Part shown: positions 49,675 through 58,413 of the stretch, one piece after another
Position numbering within the stretch: the first letter of the stretch is position 1
Layout of the letters: each line of letters starts with the position of its first letter
Assembly (NCBI RefSeq): GCF_009696065.1
Contig: NZ_VUMS01000001.1
Span: forward strand, 62,001-126,000
Reading direction: 5' to 3'
Source of the DNA: Oliverpabstia intestinalis
Lineage (GTDB): Bacteria > Bacillota > Clostridia > Lachnospirales > Lachnospiraceae
Length of the DNA: 64,000 nt
Position numbers and translations under genes: made by a program
The notes under the pieces: model-generated
What the model was told of the DNA's origin: nothing
Database searches by the model: none
The model's input: the letters and a program-made list of their open reading frames with translations, nothing else

Positions 49675-49712
49675 GCAGGCTACAGAAATACTGTAACGGC
49701 ATCTGATTTTTT
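49675..49712. terminator. bidirectional terminator between malic enzyme and araC genes
   Basis: AAAATCAGATGC pairs with GCATCTGATTTT, followed by TT on the plus strand and preceded by an A run for the minus strand. Confidence 0.8.
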
Positions 49713-49758
49713 ACTGCAATAGATAACAAAAATTGATCTGTGGATCGATTTTGACTAT

Positions 49759-50598
49759 TTATTTCTGGTGCTTCTGACGATAGGCTCTTGGAGAGACACC
49801 TACCAGTTTTTTGAATGCCTGTGTAAAATAGTTCTGCGAAGAAAATCCGCTGGACTCGGCGATCTGTGTGATGGAGTAGTCGGTGTCACACAACAATCGT
49901 TTGCTGTGGGTGATCCGCAGTTGTAGCAGGTAGTTGATCGGTGAGACGGAGAAGGCAGCAGAAAACTGATGGGAGAGATAGAATTTATCCCAGTGGACGA
50001 TGGCTGCGATCCGCTCGAGTGTTACCGGTTCGTGGAAGTGTTCTTCGATGTAGGCTTTGGCGCGCTGACATTCATAGGGGATATCGGTTGGCGGCGCAAA
50101 GGAGAATTCTTTTCCGGTGATCCGGTGGAGCTGCAGAAGCAGAATGGACAGATAATGCTGGCAGACTTCCTCATAGGAAGTCTGTTTTTTTTGTAGTTCT
50201 TCCAGGATCGTGTGCAGGAGTGAGAGGATCATTTCCCGGTGGGAGGAGAGCTGGAAGATCTGGAAGGGGGAGAAGGTTTCTCCTTCGTGGAAGCGAAACT
50301 GTAGGTTATCGATTCCCAGCACAATATAGTGCATTTTCTTTTCCGGTGAGGAGCGCTCGGTGTGGTGGACTTTGGGGTTGACGATGACGAGGTTGTTTTT
50401 TCGCAGAGGGATCTGGGTTTCATCGGTGCACAGCCATCCTTCGCCGTCGGTTACGTAGAAGAGTTCGGTACAGTCGTGGGAGTGGAGGACGCCGTTCCAG
50501 TCGGAGCCGAAGGAGGAGGAGGTTACGTAGCGGAGGTGTTGGTGGGGCGGCTGGTGTTCGGGGGATAAGTCTGTTAAGGAATAGGATAGGGTGGACAT
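49759..50598 (-). CDS. AraC family regulator with cupin sensor
   Basis: A 279-residue transcription regulator. The N-terminal cupin (VLHSHDCTELFYVTDGEGWL, PLRKNNLVIVNPKVHHTE) should bind a sugar ligand. The C-terminal pair of helix-turn-helix motifs (VTLERIAAIVHWDKFYLSHQFSAAFSVSPINYLLQLRI; ITQIAESSGFSSQNYFTQAFKKLVGVSPRAYR) is typical of AraC/XylS proteins. The minus-strand ATG at 50598 follows AAGGAGG; a longer upstream reading lacks one. It is divergent from the GH112 phosphorylase gene, so it probably activates that gene in response to a galactoside, though an inserted 186-bp element separates them. Confidence 0.9.
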   Translation of the reverse strand: MSTLSYSLTDLSPEHQPPHQHLRYVTSSSFGSDWNGVLHSHDCTELFYVTDGEGWLCTDETQIPLRKNNLVIVNPKVHHTERSSPEKKMHYIVLGIDNLQFRFHEGETFSPFQIFQLSSHREMILSLLHTILEELQKKQTSYEEVCQHYLSILLLQLHRITGKEFSFAPPTDIPYECQRAKAYIEEHFHEPVTLERIAAIVHWDKFYLSHQFSAAFSVSPINYLLQLRITHSKRLLCDTDYSITQIAESSGFSSQNYFTQAFKKLVGVSPRAYRQKHQK

Positions 50599-50634
50599 GT
50601 GAAAGCCTCCTTGTAGGTTAGTTGATAGACGGAC

Positions 50635-50820
50635 GAAATTGAGCACCTGCTTCTGGGGACAGACAACCGCTGGTAACGCAAATATGAACTAGTCACCAAC
50701 TCCGACTATGTTCACGAGGGTCGGCTGACCCTCGCGAAAGTCTGCGTAGGTGCCGGATTTCATCTTTGCTAAGGACACCAGCAAAAGGCTGTCTGTCTCC
50801 AGAAGCAGGTGCTCAATTTC
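50635..50820. mobile_element. 186-bp inverted-repeat element in the araC-GH112 control region
   Basis: The ends GAAATTGAGCACCTGCTTCT and the exact reverse complement face each other; the inverted repeats extend to 31 bp with one mismatch (CTGGGGACAGACA against CTGGAGACAGACA). Inside is a GAGGGTC/GACCCTC hairpin and, on the minus strand, a 24-codon frame beginning ATGAAATCCGGC. No transposase is present. The innermost direct repeat AATT on each side could be a 4-bp target duplication but is palindromic and so ambiguous. Confidence 0.75.
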
Positions 50821-51212
50821 TGACAGCGGTTATGCTGCAACATTACTGTCGGGTGGACAACACTGGTATGAAAATGAAGTATAATTTCATCTGGGGAAAA
50901 CAGTGGATGAAATTTTTCCATTTATATATGTCAGTATAGCAAAGAATCGCGTATACAGCAAGATATCTAATGTTTGGAACAAAAGTAGCATAGAAAGAAT
51001 GGTGGGGATTGGATATAATGAATTTAGTGCAGCGGACGGGAAACAGCCGCCTGTCTGATGCAGACTGGAATAGGACTGCCGGCAGTGAGAGACAGATAGG
51101 GGAAAAGGTCATTGTCGGCAGTTGTTTCTGGTGATTTATGATTTGGGATTGGATATAAGCGGAATTGGTAAGGTTCCGAGAGTGATAATAAAGAAAGGGA
51201 GAGGTGTGTGTT
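50821..51212 (+). promoter_or_regulatory. upstream region of the GH112 gene
   Basis: AT-rich 392-bp region without a gene. The sequence GGGATTGGATATAA occurs twice on the plus strand, at 51005-51018 and about 140 bases later near 51145, each containing a TATAA -10-like core. The repeats could be tandem promoters or binding sites for the divergent AraC protein. AGGGAGAGG lies before the start codon. Confidence 0.4.
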
Positions 51213-53378
51213 ATGGGTAAAGAGTGTACAACGGGCAGAGTAACGATTCCGACTGATGTGGATGTCGTACCGGAGACACTGGAGCTGGTGAAACGGTGGG
51301 GGGCGGATGCGATCCGTGACTGTGACGGAACGGATTACCCGGAAGAACTGAAGAAGGTGGATGCAAAGGTATACGCAACATATTATACAACCAGAAAAGA
51401 TAATGTATGGGCGAAAGCGAATCCGGATGAGATTCAGCAGATGTATATTATGACATCTTTCCATACGGCAACGAAGGGAGAACTGTCGATTCATCTGATG
51501 GAGCATCTGTATCCGGATATGCTGAAGGTGAATTCCCGTGATGATATTACAAGATGGTGGGAAGTTATTGACCGTACGACAGGAAAAGTGGTTCCGGTGA
51601 CAGAGTGGAGTTACAGTGAGGAGACCGGTGATGTGACCATCAAACCGGCGAAGGCTTTTCATGATTATACGGTAAGTTTTCTGGCTTATATTATGTGGGA
51701 TCCGGTTCATATGTATAATGCGGTGACTAATGACTGGCAGGGTGTGGAAAAACAGATCACATTTGATGTCCGTCAGCCGAAGACAAAAGAATACTCCAAG
51801 AAACGTCTGAGAAAATTCCTGGAGAGTCATCCGTACGTGGACGTGGTTCGTTTTACTACATTTTTCCATCAGTTTACACTGATCTTTGATGAGCTGGCGA
51901 GAGAAAAATATGTAGACTGGTATGGTTATTCTGCATCGGTAAGTCCGTATATTCTGGAACAGTTTGAACAGCAAGTAGGTTATAAGTTCCGTCCGGAATT
52001 TATCATTGACCAGGGTTACATGAATAACATGTACCGGATTCCGTCCAAGGAACTCATGGATTTTACCGCATTCCAGAGAAGAGAAGTTACGAAGCTTGCA
52101 AAAGAGTTTGTGGATATCGTGCATGAGTATGGAAAAGAAGCTATGATGTTCCTCGGCGATCACTGGATCGGCATGGAGCCGTTTATGGATGAGTTTAAGT
52201 CCGTAGGTCTGGATGCTGTGGTAGGTTCCGTGGGAAATGGAGCGACGCTTCGTCTGATCAGTGATATTCCTGGTGTCAAATATACCGAGGGACGTTTCCT
52301 TCCGTATTTCTTCCCGGATACCTTCCATGAGGGTGGAGATCCGGTAAAAGAAGCAAAAGTCAACTGGGTAACCGCGCGTCGTGCGATCTTAAGAAAACCG
52401 ATCGACCGTATCGGTTATGGCGGATACCTGAAACTGGCGGTACAGTTCCCGGAATTTATCGATTATGTGGAAAGTGTCTGCAAGGAATTCCGTACCCTGT
52501 ATGAAAATATCAAAGGAACCACACCGTACTGTGTAAAAACCGTAGCCGTATTAAACTGCTGGGGTAAGATGCGTGCGTGGGGTAATCATATGGTACATCA
52601 TGCGATTTACCATAAACAGAACTATTCTTATGCGGGCATCATGGAAGCGTTGAGCGGTGCACCGTTTGATGTACGGTTTATCACTTTTGATGATATCCGC
52701 AAGAACCCGGATATGCTCAAAGATATCGACGTCATCCTGAATGTGGGCGACGGTGATACCGCATATACCGGTGGGGACAACTGGACGGATGAGACGATTG
52801 TTTCTGCGATCAATGAATTTGTATACAACGGCGGCGGATTTATCGGAATCGGTGAGCCGACCGGTCATCAGTGGGAAGGCAAATACATTCAGTTAAGAAG
52901 TGTTCTTGGAGTGGAACGCGAAAATGGATTTGACCTGAACAAAGACAAATACAACTGGGAAGAGCATACCCACTTTATCACTGAGGACTGCAAGGGAGAT
53001 GTGGACTTCGGAGAAGGAAAGAAAAACATGTATGCTCTGCCGGATACTACGATCATCCGCCAGATCGATAAAGAAGTGCAGATGGCAGTCAACTCTTTTG
53101 GAGAAGGAAGAGGCGTCTATATCAGCGGTCTGCCATACAGCTTTGAAAACAGCCGTGTGCTGTACCGTGCGATCCTGTGGGCTGCACACGATGAAGAAAA
53201 CCTGCATCGCTGGTTCAGCAGCAATTACAACGTAGAAGTACATGCCTATGTAAAGAATGGTAAATACTGTATCGTAAACAATACTTATGAACCGCAGGAT
53301 ACGGTTGTTTACAAAGGTGATGGAACAAGTTTTAATCTGCATATGGAAGCAAATGAGATTATCTGGAAGGAAATCTGA
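51213..53378 (+). CDS. lnpA: GH112 beta-1,3-galactosyl-N-acetylhexosamine phosphorylase family
   Basis: GH112 enzymes split galacto-N-biose or lacto-N-biose (mucin core 1 and milk-oligosaccharide building blocks) with phosphate into galactose 1-phosphate and the HexNAc; one subgroup acts on galactosyl-rhamnose. The 721-residue protein matches the family throughout: GRVTIPTDVDVVPETLELVKRWGADAIRDCDGTDYP, VVRFTTFFHQFTLIFDE, PSKELMDFTAFQRREVTKLAKEFV, MMFLGDHWIGMEP, and GRVGYGGYLKL-like RIGYGGYLKLAVQFP. It is cytoplasmic. It is alone, without the nahK/galT genes of bifidobacterial clusters. ATG 51213 follows AGGGAGAGG. Subgroup specificity is not decided here, so the gene symbol is provisional. 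Confidence 0.9.
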   Translation: MGKECTTGRVTIPTDVDVVPETLELVKRWGADAIRDCDGTDYPEELKKVDAKVYATYYTTRKDNVWAKANPDEIQQMYIMTSFHTATKGELSIHLMEHLYPDMLKVNSRDDITRWWEVIDRTTGKVVPVTEWSYSEETGDVTIKPAKAFHDYTVSFLAYIMWDPVHMYNAVTNDWQGVEKQITFDVRQPKTKEYSKKRLRKFLESHPYVDVVRFTTFFHQFTLIFDELAREKYVDWYGYSASVSPYILEQFEQQVGYKFRPEFIIDQGYMNNMYRIPSKELMDFTAFQRREVTKLAKEFVDIVHEYGKEAMMFLGDHWIGMEPFMDEFKSVGLDAVVGSVGNGATLRLISDIPGVKYTEGRFLPYFFPDTFHEGGDPVKEAKVNWVTARRAILRKPIDRIGYGGYLKLAVQFPEFIDYVESVCKEFRTLYENIKGTTPYCVKTVAVLNCWGKMRAWGNHMVHHAIYHKQNYSYAGIMEALSGAPFDVRFITFDDIRKNPDMLKDIDVILNVGDGDTAYTGGDNWTDETIVSAINEFVYNGGGFIGIGEPTGHQWEGKYIQLRSVLGVERENGFDLNKDKYNWEEHTHFITEDCKGDVDFGEGKKNMYALPDTTIIRQIDKEVQMAVNSFGEGRGVYISGLPYSFENSRVLYRAILWAAHDEENLHRWFSSNYNVEVHAYVKNGKYCIVNNTYEPQDTVVYKGDGTSFNLHMEANEIIWKEI

Positions 53379-53461
53379 GAGTAAATAGAAACTAATGCAA
53401 ACAGAAACTAAAATGTAAAATATTGACTTTCTGACAGAATACAGGTAAAATAAAGTATGTT

Positions 53462-53493
53462 TAGCGGCTTGCCGGGAGTCAAGCCGCTATTTT
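53462..53493 (+). terminator. terminator after the GH112 gene
   Basis: TAGCGGCTTG and CAAGCCGCTA form a perfect 10-bp stem around an 8-base loop, followed by TTTTC. Confidence 0.85.
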
Positions 53494-53511
53494 CGTTGCC
53501 AAGCATACGAC

Positions 53512-53533
53512 AAAAGGTCCGGTGGACCTTTTT
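53512..53533 (+). terminator. second small hairpin after the GH112 gene
   Basis: AAAAGGTCC and GGACCTTTT pair around GGT, followed by T. It may back up the preceding terminator. Confidence 0.6.
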
Positions 53534-53769
53534 AGTGATATTGTATACGAAGGGAGCTGACAGTGACAGCTTCTGCGGAGGGGATGGTATGCAAAGGCGA
53601 TTTTGTGGCAAGAATGATTACGTGATGAGATTGTAAGAAAACCACAATGAAGAAGCGTAAGAAACAGGAAACTGTCAACCAGTCTGAATATCTGCAACAA
53701 TCATGTGCGTGCAGTTATAGATGTTCAGATCTCTCAGGGAAACCCCGGAAAAGTAATGGGAGGAACAAG
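53534..53769. other. upstream region of the rmlD-like gene
   Basis: No gene with a convincing ribosome binding site. It contains a small stem AGCTG-ACAGTGA-CAGCT near 53553. In-frame codons extend upstream of the rmlD-like gene but lack family similarity. Confidence 0.35.
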
Positions 53770-54615
53770 ATGAAGAAAATATGGATTACCGGTGCGGAGG
53801 GACATATCGGAACCGCACTGCTCGATCTGCTTGAAGGCGTGGAATACCAGTTGCTGCCGACGGATATCGAGGAAGTGGATATCACAAAGATTGATGAGGT
53901 TACACAGTTTGTACATGTCAACCGTCCGGATGTTGTGATCAACTGCGCAGGCCTGACCGATGTACAGGAATGTGAAAACAATGTAGATGAAGCGTATCGT
54001 GTCAATGCGATCGGTGTGAGAAATGTGGCACTGGCTGCCAATGAGGTCAATGCGAAAGTGATACAGATTTCTACTGATGATGTCTTTGATAAGGAATCGC
54101 GGGTTCCGTATAATGAATTTGACAATGTGCATCCGAGAACGATCTATGGAAAATCAAAAGAAGCGGGAGAAAAGATTTTAACCCAGCTGTTAAACCGGTT
54201 TGTGATCATCCGAAGCTCCTGGATCTATGGAATCGGAAGAGATTTTGTGGATGAAGTGCTTCGCAATGTGGGACAGGGAAAGACGATGGAAGTGCCGAAC
54301 AACCAGTATGCGGTGCCGACCAGCGCGAAAGAACTGGCGAAGGTGATCCGTTATTTTATTGATAATGAAGAGTATGGTCTGTACCATGTGGTCTGCCCGG
54401 GAAGCTGCAGCAGATATGAATTTGCAAGAACGATTCTTGAGTATTCCGGAAAAGCCGGAGAACTGGATCTGTATCCGGTTGTGATCGAGGATTCTGCGCG
54501 CCCGACATACTCCGTTCTGGACAACATGATGCTTCGGCTGACCGGCATCGAAGAGCCGAAAGACTGGAAGGCAGCCCTGAAAGAATATCTGGATGAGACA
54601 GGAGGGCTGGAATAA
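53770..54615 (+). CDS. RmlD-like sugar-nucleotide reductase (extended SDR)
   Basis: A 281-residue NAD(P)-dependent reductase resembling dTDP-4-dehydrorhamnose reductase. KKIWITGAEGHIGTALLDLL holds the GxxGxxG nucleotide site, DVVINCAGLTDVQECENNVDEAYRVNA is the family strand, and the catalytic triad region has QISTDDVFD and YGKSKEAGE. No other rhamnose genes are nearby, so the substrate is uncertain. ATG 53770 follows GGGAGGAAC. Its stop overlaps the start of the symporter gene (TAATG), indicating tight coupling, an odd pairing of a sugar-nucleotide enzyme with an anion transporter. Confidence 0.85.
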   Translation: MKKIWITGAEGHIGTALLDLLEGVEYQLLPTDIEEVDITKIDEVTQFVHVNRPDVVINCAGLTDVQECENNVDEAYRVNAIGVRNVALAANEVNAKVIQISTDDVFDKESRVPYNEFDNVHPRTIYGKSKEAGEKILTQLLNRFVIIRSSWIYGIGRDFVDEVLRNVGQGKTMEVPNNQYAVPTSAKELAKVIRYFIDNEEYGLYHVVCPGSCSRYEFARTILEYSGKAGELDLYPVVIEDSARPTYSVLDNMMLRLTGIEEPKDWKAALKEYLDETGGLE

Positions 54616-55898
54616 TGGCAAAAAATACTGCAGAAAAAACAAAGAAGAAAATTGGTCTGTCTACGCAGATCTTTATCGCGCTGCTGATCGGAGCTCTGTT
54701 TGGAGTTGTGATCCATTACTGGATTCCTTCCAGTTATATCAAAGATACCGTCATCGTAGAAGGGGTTCTCTATGTGGTTGGACAGGGATTCATCCGTTTG
54801 ATGCAGATGCTGGTTGTACCTCTGGTATTCTGCTCTCTGATCTGCGGAAGTATGGCCATCGGAGATACCAAGACTCTTGGAAAAGTTGGTGTAAAAACCA
54901 TCGGATTCTATCTGATAACCACAGCCCTGGCTGTATGCGTGGCCCTGGGAAGTGCTCTGCTGATCAATCCGGGCCGGGGTCTTGATATGGATGCTGTTCA
55001 GAAAGGAACCGTATCTTCCACTACAGAAGCCACCAGCCTGGTGGATACTCTGTTAAATATCATCCCGAAAAACCCGGTACAGTCCATGGCGAACGGCGAT
55101 ATGCTGCCGATCATCGTATTTGCCCTGTTTGTCGGTATCATGCTGGCAAAACTGGGAACCAGAGGTTCGGTTGTAGCAAACTTCTTCAGCCAGTTTAACG
55201 ATGTGATGATGGAGATGACCATGGCGATCATGAAGGTCGCACCGATCGGTGTGTTCTGTCTGATCGCGCGTACCTTTGCAACGGTTGGTTTCTCCGCATT
55301 TGCTCCGATGTTAAAATATATGGGCAATGTAACTCTGGCTCTGGCGATCCAGTGTCTGGTGGTATATCAGATCCTTTTGTTTGTTTTCACCAGACTGAAT
55401 CCATTCAAGTTTATCAAGAAATTTCTGCCGGTTATGGGATTTGCATTCTCCACAGCAACATCCAATGCGACGATCCCTATGTCCATCGACACACTGAGTA
55501 AGAAAATGGGTGTATCCAAGCAGATATCTTCTTTTACTATCCCTCTGGGTGCCACCATTAACATGGACGGAACATCCATCATGCAGGGCGTGGCAGTAGT
55601 ATTTATCGCTCAGGCCTACGGCATTCCCCTTACTATGGGTAACCTTGCAACCGTAGTCGTAACTGCCACTCTGGCATCTATCGGTACAGCCGGTGTGCCA
55701 AGCGTTGGTCTGGTGACTCTGGCGATGGTACTGAATTCCGTAGGACTTCCGACCGAAGGTATCGCCCTGATCATGGGTATCGACCGTATCCTGGATATGA
55801 TTCGTACCGCAGTCAACATCACCGGTGATGCTGTATGTACAACGATCGTATGCCATCAGGAAGGCAGCCTGAACAGAGAAGTATTTAACAGAGATTAA
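54615..55898 (+). CDS. dicarboxylate/amino acid:cation symporter (DAACS/SLC1 family)
   Basis: A sodium- or proton-coupled importer of glutamate, aspartate or C4-dicarboxylates. The 427-residue protein has the family fold. First helices are IFIALLIGALFGVVIHY; the HP1 region is FSTATSNATIPMSI; TM7 carries NMDGTSIMQGVAVVF; HP2 is ASIGTAGVPSVGLVTLAMVL; TM8 has DRILDMIRTAVNITGDA. The Arg in DMIRTAVN is the residue that in relatives favours acidic substrates. AGGGCTGGAATA precedes the ATG inside the upstream gene. A strong terminator follows. Confidence 0.92.
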   Translation: MAKNTAEKTKKKIGLSTQIFIALLIGALFGVVIHYWIPSSYIKDTVIVEGVLYVVGQGFIRLMQMLVVPLVFCSLICGSMAIGDTKTLGKVGVKTIGFYLITTALAVCVALGSALLINPGRGLDMDAVQKGTVSSTTEATSLVDTLLNIIPKNPVQSMANGDMLPIIVFALFVGIMLAKLGTRGSVVANFFSQFNDVMMEMTMAIMKVAPIGVFCLIARTFATVGFSAFAPMLKYMGNVTLALAIQCLVVYQILLFVFTRLNPFKFIKKFLPVMGFAFSTATSNATIPMSIDTLSKKMGVSKQISSFTIPLGATINMDGTSIMQGVAVVFIAQAYGIPLTMGNLATVVVTATLASIGTAGVPSVGLVTLAMVLNSVGLPTEGIALIMGIDRILDMIRTAVNITGDAVCTTIVCHQEGSLNREVFNRD

Positions 55899-55913
55899 GA
55901 ATAAAACAAAAAA

Positions 55914-55967
55914 GAAAGGCACGAAGCTGTCGGAATCAGAAAATCCGATGGTTTCGTGCTTTTTTTA
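55914..55967. terminator. terminator between the symporter and kinase genes
   Basis: AAAGGCACGAAGC with TCGGA pairs with TCCGA and GTTTCGTGCTTTTTTT, giving a long stem with a few mismatches and seven T residues on the plus strand. Confidence 0.8.
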
Positions 55968-56009
55968 GGTGAAAATTTATCAAGAATGAAAGGTGTCTGA
56001 TGCCAGAGA

Positions 56010-57413
56010 TTACGGAGCGGTGACCGGGAAGGATAGCGTTACCTCGAAGAGCGTATCTGTCTGGAAAACTACAAGCTTTCCACCCATCCGCTCCATATTC
56101 CGCGTACTGCTCTTGAGACCGATGCGGTTGCTTTCTACTGCGGAATGTTCCGGTTTCACAGTATTTTTTAAGGCAAGACACAGCGCAGCATCTTTGTTGA
56201 TTTCCGGCGGAAGCTGCATGGAAAGCGTGACTGTTTCCTGTTTGCTGCCATATTTCAGAATATTGGAAAACAGATTATTCAGGATCCGCTTGCAAAGTTC
56301 CGTATCAACCCGGATCGTAAGTGCATCCGGCGAAGCAATGTCGGAAGTGCCAGCATCCGGAAAATGCAGCTCCGTGTGAAACCCGGCAAGTTCCAGAAAA
56401 TCCATCTGTTCCCGAAAAAGTTCGAGAAGCCGGGAAAGCGAAAAAGAGATCATCCGGATCTGTTCCGGTTCGGACGCGTCGTACACCAGCGCATATTCAA
56501 ACATCCGGTCGGTGAGCCTGCGGATATCATCGGTTTTTTGCAGGCAGCGGTCGACATAAGTACTCTGCATGGCGGGATTGCGGTTTAATTGCAGGATGTC
56601 CAGATACCCGTGGAGAACGGTCAGCGGTGTGCGCAGATCGTGGGAGAGGGCGGCGATCAGTTCCCGGTTGGACTGGTGTGCTTCCTGTTCCTGACGGATA
56701 TTCTGATCGAGGGTGAGGCGGAGATGGTCAAGTTCCCGGGAGAGAACACCGATCTCGTCGACACCGGAAGATACAAGCGGAGTGGAGAGATCACCGGCGG
56801 ACATGCGAAGAATCTCCTGCTTTAAAAGCACAACCTGCTTCATTTTCCGGTTGATAAAAAACAGCAGGATCAGAAGGAACAGACCGACCGACACAAACAA
56901 AGAGAACAGGAAGTAAGGAAAGATAAATACGGAACTGTGATAAAAGTTGACAATCACGGTTGCGTAGCCATTTTTAAACTTTGTATTCCGTTCATATTGT
57001 TGCTCCATCACCCCGTCAGTCAGACGATATCCGATATCAAAGAAGGACTGAAACTGTTCTTTATCCATACAGCGTGGATACTGGCCGGCGCGGTAGATAC
57101 CGTCTTCCATACCGTAGATAGCGAGACCGGTGTAATCATCCAGCTGATCAAACAATGGCTGTAGTTTTTTTACGGCTTCGGTATCTGCTTCGGAATCAGG
57201 AATATCGTAGTTTAAAGCTTCTGTTCCGAGCATGGTCCAGAAATTTTCATCCAGTTGCGGAATGGGGAGGGATATGGGAAGATTTGTTTCTGTGACCAGG
57301 TGAAGGACGTACCATTTGTTTGCCCACAGGGTATGAAAAAGACCGAGGCAGAGCAGTGCGGAGGCAAAAAGGAGCAACAGCAGTTTGGTTCGGATATGTC
57401 GGATCTTAATCAC
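56010..57413 (-). CDS. membrane sensor histidine kinase
   Basis: A 467-residue kinase: membrane helix 1 (LLLLLFASALLCLGLF), an extracellular sensor region of about 130 residues, membrane helix 2 (about 162-187), a HAMP-like linker (EILRMSAGDLSTPLVSSGVDEIGVLSRELD), the HisKA domain with phosphoacceptor H258 in ALSHDLRTPLTVLHGYLDIL, and an ATPase domain with N-box LFSNILKYG. The usual DxGxG G1 box is not recognisable (LALKNTVKPEHSAVESNRIGL stands there), a variation seen in some Firmicute kinases. GTG start at 57413 overlaps the regulator gene by 8 bases. The signal is unknown. Confidence 0.9.
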   Translation of the reverse strand: MIKIRHIRTKLLLLLFASALLCLGLFHTLWANKWYVLHLVTETNLPISLPIPQLDENFWTMLGTEALNYDIPDSEADTEAVKKLQPLFDQLDDYTGLAIYGMEDGIYRAGQYPRCMDKEQFQSFFDIGYRLTDGVMEQQYERNTKFKNGYATVIVNFYHSSVFIFPYFLFSLFVSVGLFLLILLFFINRKMKQVVLLKQEILRMSAGDLSTPLVSSGVDEIGVLSRELDHLRLTLDQNIRQEQEAHQSNRELIAALSHDLRTPLTVLHGYLDILQLNRNPAMQSTYVDRCLQKTDDIRRLTDRMFEYALVYDASEPEQIRMISFSLSRLLELFREQMDFLELAGFHTELHFPDAGTSDIASPDALTIRVDTELCKRILNNLFSNILKYGSKQETVTLSMQLPPEINKDAALCLALKNTVKPEHSAVESNRIGLKSSTRNMERMGGKLVVFQTDTLFEVTLSFPVTAP

Positions 57414-58119
57414 AGTGATACCCCCTTCCCCATGTGGTTTTTATGTAAACCGGATTCGATGGATCCGGTTCGATCTTCTGACGCAGATTCCGGATATGGA
57501 CGGTAATCGTGTTGCCGGCGCCGTAATAGTAAGGCTCCTCCCAGATTGCTTCATAGAGCCGCTGTGGAGAGAAAATCTGTCTGCGGTTGGAAAGCAGTAG
57601 CTTCAGGATCTGGTACTCGGTGGAGGTGAGAGTTACCGGCTGACCCTTCAGAGTTACTTTTTCCGACCGGGGATCCAGGCACAGATCGCCGCAGGTCAAC
57701 AGATTGGATGCTGACTGTCTGGCAGTCGGGGATTTTCCCTGATAAATGCGGTAACGGCGAATCAGCGCTCTGGTGCGTCCGAGAAGTTCCGTATAGGAAA
57801 AGGGTTTTGCAAGGTAATCGTCCCCGCCACTGGAAAAGCCCATAAGTTTATCGCTGTCGGAAGTCCTGGCGCTTAAAAACAGGATCGGTACGTTGGTCAG
57901 CTGCCGGATCTTCTGGCAGGTTTCGTACCCGTTTAACCCCGGCATCATGATATCGAGAATAATCAGATCAAAACTGTCTTTTTCCAGAAAATGAAGGGCT
58001 GAACTGCCATCGGAAGCCTCTGTCACCCGGATACCTTCCCCTTCCAGTAAAACATGTATGATATCACGAATTTCCGGGTTGTCGTCTACGACAAGAACCT
58101 GTGTGGTTTGCTGCTCCAT
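57406..58119 (-). CDS. OmpR/PhoB-type response regulator
   Basis: A 237-residue regulator: receiver domain with VLVVDDNPEIRDI (D12, D13), phosphoacceptor D56 in LIILDIMMPGLNGYE, SARTSDSDKLMGF with the conserved Ser/Thr position and K105-type Lys in YLAKPFSYTEL; then a winged-helix DNA-binding domain ending in ITVHIRNLRQKIEPDPSNPVYIKTTWGRGYHCD. The minus-strand ATG at 58119 follows GGAGG. It is encoded first in the pair with the kinase. No target gene is indicated by context; the divergent glycosylation pair at 58.4 kb is a candidate. Confidence 0.93.
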   Translation of the reverse strand: MEQQTTQVLVVDDNPEIRDIIHVLLEGEGIRVTEASDGSSALHFLEKDSFDLIILDIMMPGLNGYETCQKIRQLTNVPILFLSARTSDSDKLMGFSSGGDDYLAKPFSYTELLGRTRALIRRYRIYQGKSPTARQSASNLLTCGDLCLDPRSEKVTLKGQPVTLTSTEYQILKLLLSNRRQIFSPQRLYEAIWEEPYYYGAGNTITVHIRNLRQKIEPDPSNPVYIKTTWGRGYHCD

Positions 58120-58151
58120 GTGTTTTCCTCCGCTTTTTCGTAAAACTTCTG

Positions 58152-58200
58152 GTAACTATTCAGTAGCCACTATCCCGCGAGGTGTTTTGGCATAAATAGA
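58152..58200. repeat. partial GTAAC-family element (one end)
   Basis: GTAACTATTCAGTAGCCACT followed by ATCCCGCGAGGTGTTTTGGCAT matches the right end of the 233-bp element in inverse orientation. The other end is missing. It lies upstream of the response-regulator gene. Confidence 0.7.
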
Positions 58201-58413
58201 TAGTCCAGACTCTGCATTTGCAATTGCATGGTACCGGATGTTGCCCGGTAACTTTCTGCTCCTCATTATACAGGAATTTTACAGATTGTAAAAAAATCTT
58301 TAGAAATCTTAGGATTTATCTTTCGTTAATTTTAAGAAACAGGGGGTACAATGCTGAATCGAAGGAATAAAATGGATAAGTATACGTTCTGAAACGGAAA
58401 GAGGAGTGAGAGT

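Noticed and set aside
51024-52328. Long minus-strand open frame of 434 codons opposite the GH112 gene.
   Set aside because: Antisense composition, no ribosome binding site or motifs, and GH112 motifs are unmistakable on the plus strand.
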